Shown piece by piece: positions 6,713-7,486 of a stretch of DNA of 7,486 nucleotides. The stretch spans positions 1 to 7,486 of the forward strand of contig JAAYII010000177.1 of assembly GCA_012523535.1 (NCBI GenBank), in the 5' to 3' direction. The stretch's first letter is position 1. Each line of letters starts with the position of its first letter. A program made the position numbers and the translations under genes. The notes under the pieces are model-generated. The model saw nothing but the letters and a program-made list of their open reading frames with translations, searched no databases and was not told where the DNA came from. The DNA is from Peptococcaceae bacterium. Lineage in GTDB: Bacteria; Bacillota; Desulfitobacteriia; Desulfitobacteriales; Syntrophobotulaceae.

Positions 6713-6734
6713 ATATAGGGCGTGATTGACAGAA

Positions 6735-7486
6735 ATGTATACGAATTTCTTTTATCAATTAAGGCAGGAAGGAGTTCCTGTTTCTATCACAGAATGGATG
6801 ACCTTAATGGAGGCTTTGTATGCAGGGCTGGCCAATTCCAGTCTTACCGGTTTTTATTACTTGGCCCGGTCTATTCTGGTCAAAAGTGAAAGCTACTATG
6901 ATCAGTATGATCTCGCTTTTCAGAAATATTTTCAAGGGCTTGAAACTCCACAAGACTTATTGGACCTCGTCTCCAAATGGCTGGAAAATCCACTGCCGCC
7001 CAGAGAGTTTTCAGAGGAAGAACGCAGAGCGCTTTTGGAAAAATTGGGCCTTCCGGACTGGGAAAGCTTGAAAGCCGCCTTAGAGGAACGTTTGCGTACC
7101 CAAGACAGCCCTCATCACGGCGGCAACAAATGGATCGGGACAGGAGGCACTTCTCCTTTTGGCCATTCGGGATTTCATCCGGGAGGTATTCGTATTGGCG
7201 GTGAGTCTTATGGTCAGTCGGCTGTTAAAGTGGCTGCCGAGCGTAATTATAGAGATTACCGGCGGGATGAAACCCTGGGCGTCCGTCAGTTTGAAGTTGC
7301 CCTCCGTGGTCTGCGACAGTTTAGCACACGGGTAGATGGGGCAAAAACTGAACTGGATTTAGAAGGAACCATCGACGAGACTTGCCGTAATGCCGGAAAA
7401 CTAAAACTGGTTTGGACCAGGCCACGAAAAAATGCGGTTAAAGTTATTGTCTTTATGGATTCCGGGGGATCGATGTACAGGTATGC
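6735..7486 (+). CDS. CoxE-like VWA-domain protein, 3'-truncated by window edge
   Basis: VWA-domain protein of the CoxE-like type, partner of the AAA+ ATPase just upstream. The first 250 residues are present with no stop before the window ends. The N-terminus NFFYQLRQEGVPVSITEW (4-21) matches the family's usual opening. A Gly/His-rich linker follows (127-156) with the highly conserved IGTGGTSPFGHSG (134-146). The VWA domain then begins, with VIVFMDSGGSM (237-247) as its metal-binding MIDAS loop. Asp242 and Ser246 are in place, but Gly244 replaces the usual middle Ser of DxSxS; this GGS form is typical of CoxE-like proteins. The start is ATG at 6735. An in-frame TTG at 6726 has AGGG five bases upstream and would add three residues, so the start is not settled. 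The rest of the VWA domain lies beyond the window. Confidence 0.9.
   Translation, partial: MYTNFFYQLRQEGVPVSITEWMTLMEALYAGLANSSLTGFYYLARSILVKSESYYDQYDLAFQKYFQGLETPQDLLDLVSKWLENPLPPREFSEEERRALLEKLGLPDWESLKAALEERLRTQDSPHHGGNKWIGTGGTSPFGHSGFHPGGIRIGGESYGQSAVKVAAERNYRDYRRDETLGVRQFEVALRGLRQFSTRVDGAKTELDLEGTIDETCRNAGKLKLVWTRPRKNAVKVIVFMDSGGSMYRY

Noticed and set aside
6820..7204. Two overlapping short open frames within the VWA gene
   Set aside because: They are out of frame with the CoxE-like reading, which stays open to the window end and carries the family motifs.

Overview
The window looks like chromosomal DNA from a Gram-positive bacterium of the Bacillota (Clostridia or Peptococcaceae-like). 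This is an inference from several signs. The DNA is moderately AT-rich. Purine-rich Shine-Dalgarno sites precede TTG and GTG starts (lgt TTG, TauE/SafE-like permease TTG, lipoprotein GTG). There is a textbook sigma-A type promoter and a stem plus T-run terminator. The encoded proteins are membrane and lipoprotein types common in that group. No tRNA, rRNA, insertion sequence, CRISPR array or origin was seen, and no gene-free stretch exceeds 300 bases.

Left part (1-2400): two major facilitator superfamily (MFS) transporters that resemble each other end 12 bases apart in a convergent arrangement. The first is cut by the left edge and lacks its first membrane helix. No strong terminator separates them. 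Just upstream of the second gene's likely start lies a long hairpin. Read on the plus strand, its end runs into seven T's.

Middle (2400-4210): lgt, the prolipoprotein diacylglyceryl transferase, lies on the minus strand behind a strong ribosome binding site and a TTG start. It is divergent from a TauE/SafE-family permease on the plus strand. The 155-base divergent region holds an extended -10 for lgt and a two-copy 10-base tandem repeat in front of the permease.

Right part (4210-7486): a 429-residue lipoprotein of unknown function (signal peptide, lipobox, proline-rich tether, helical middle, globular C-terminus) ends at a good intrinsic terminator. A separate transcription unit then starts from a near-consensus promoter. 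It encodes a MoxR/CoxD-like AAA+ ATPase followed, 22 bases later, by a CoxE-like VWA-domain protein cut by the right edge.

The lipoprotein is a likely substrate for the Lgt enzyme encoded nearby. The AAA+/VWA pair is a known type of partnership in which the ATPase and a metal-binding VWA protein remodel or mature a client. The client is not in this window. The transporters and the permease show no clear functional link to these. The most unusual points are the convergent MFS pair with a possible antisense terminator, the unrecognised lipoprotein, and the clientless MoxR-VWA pair.
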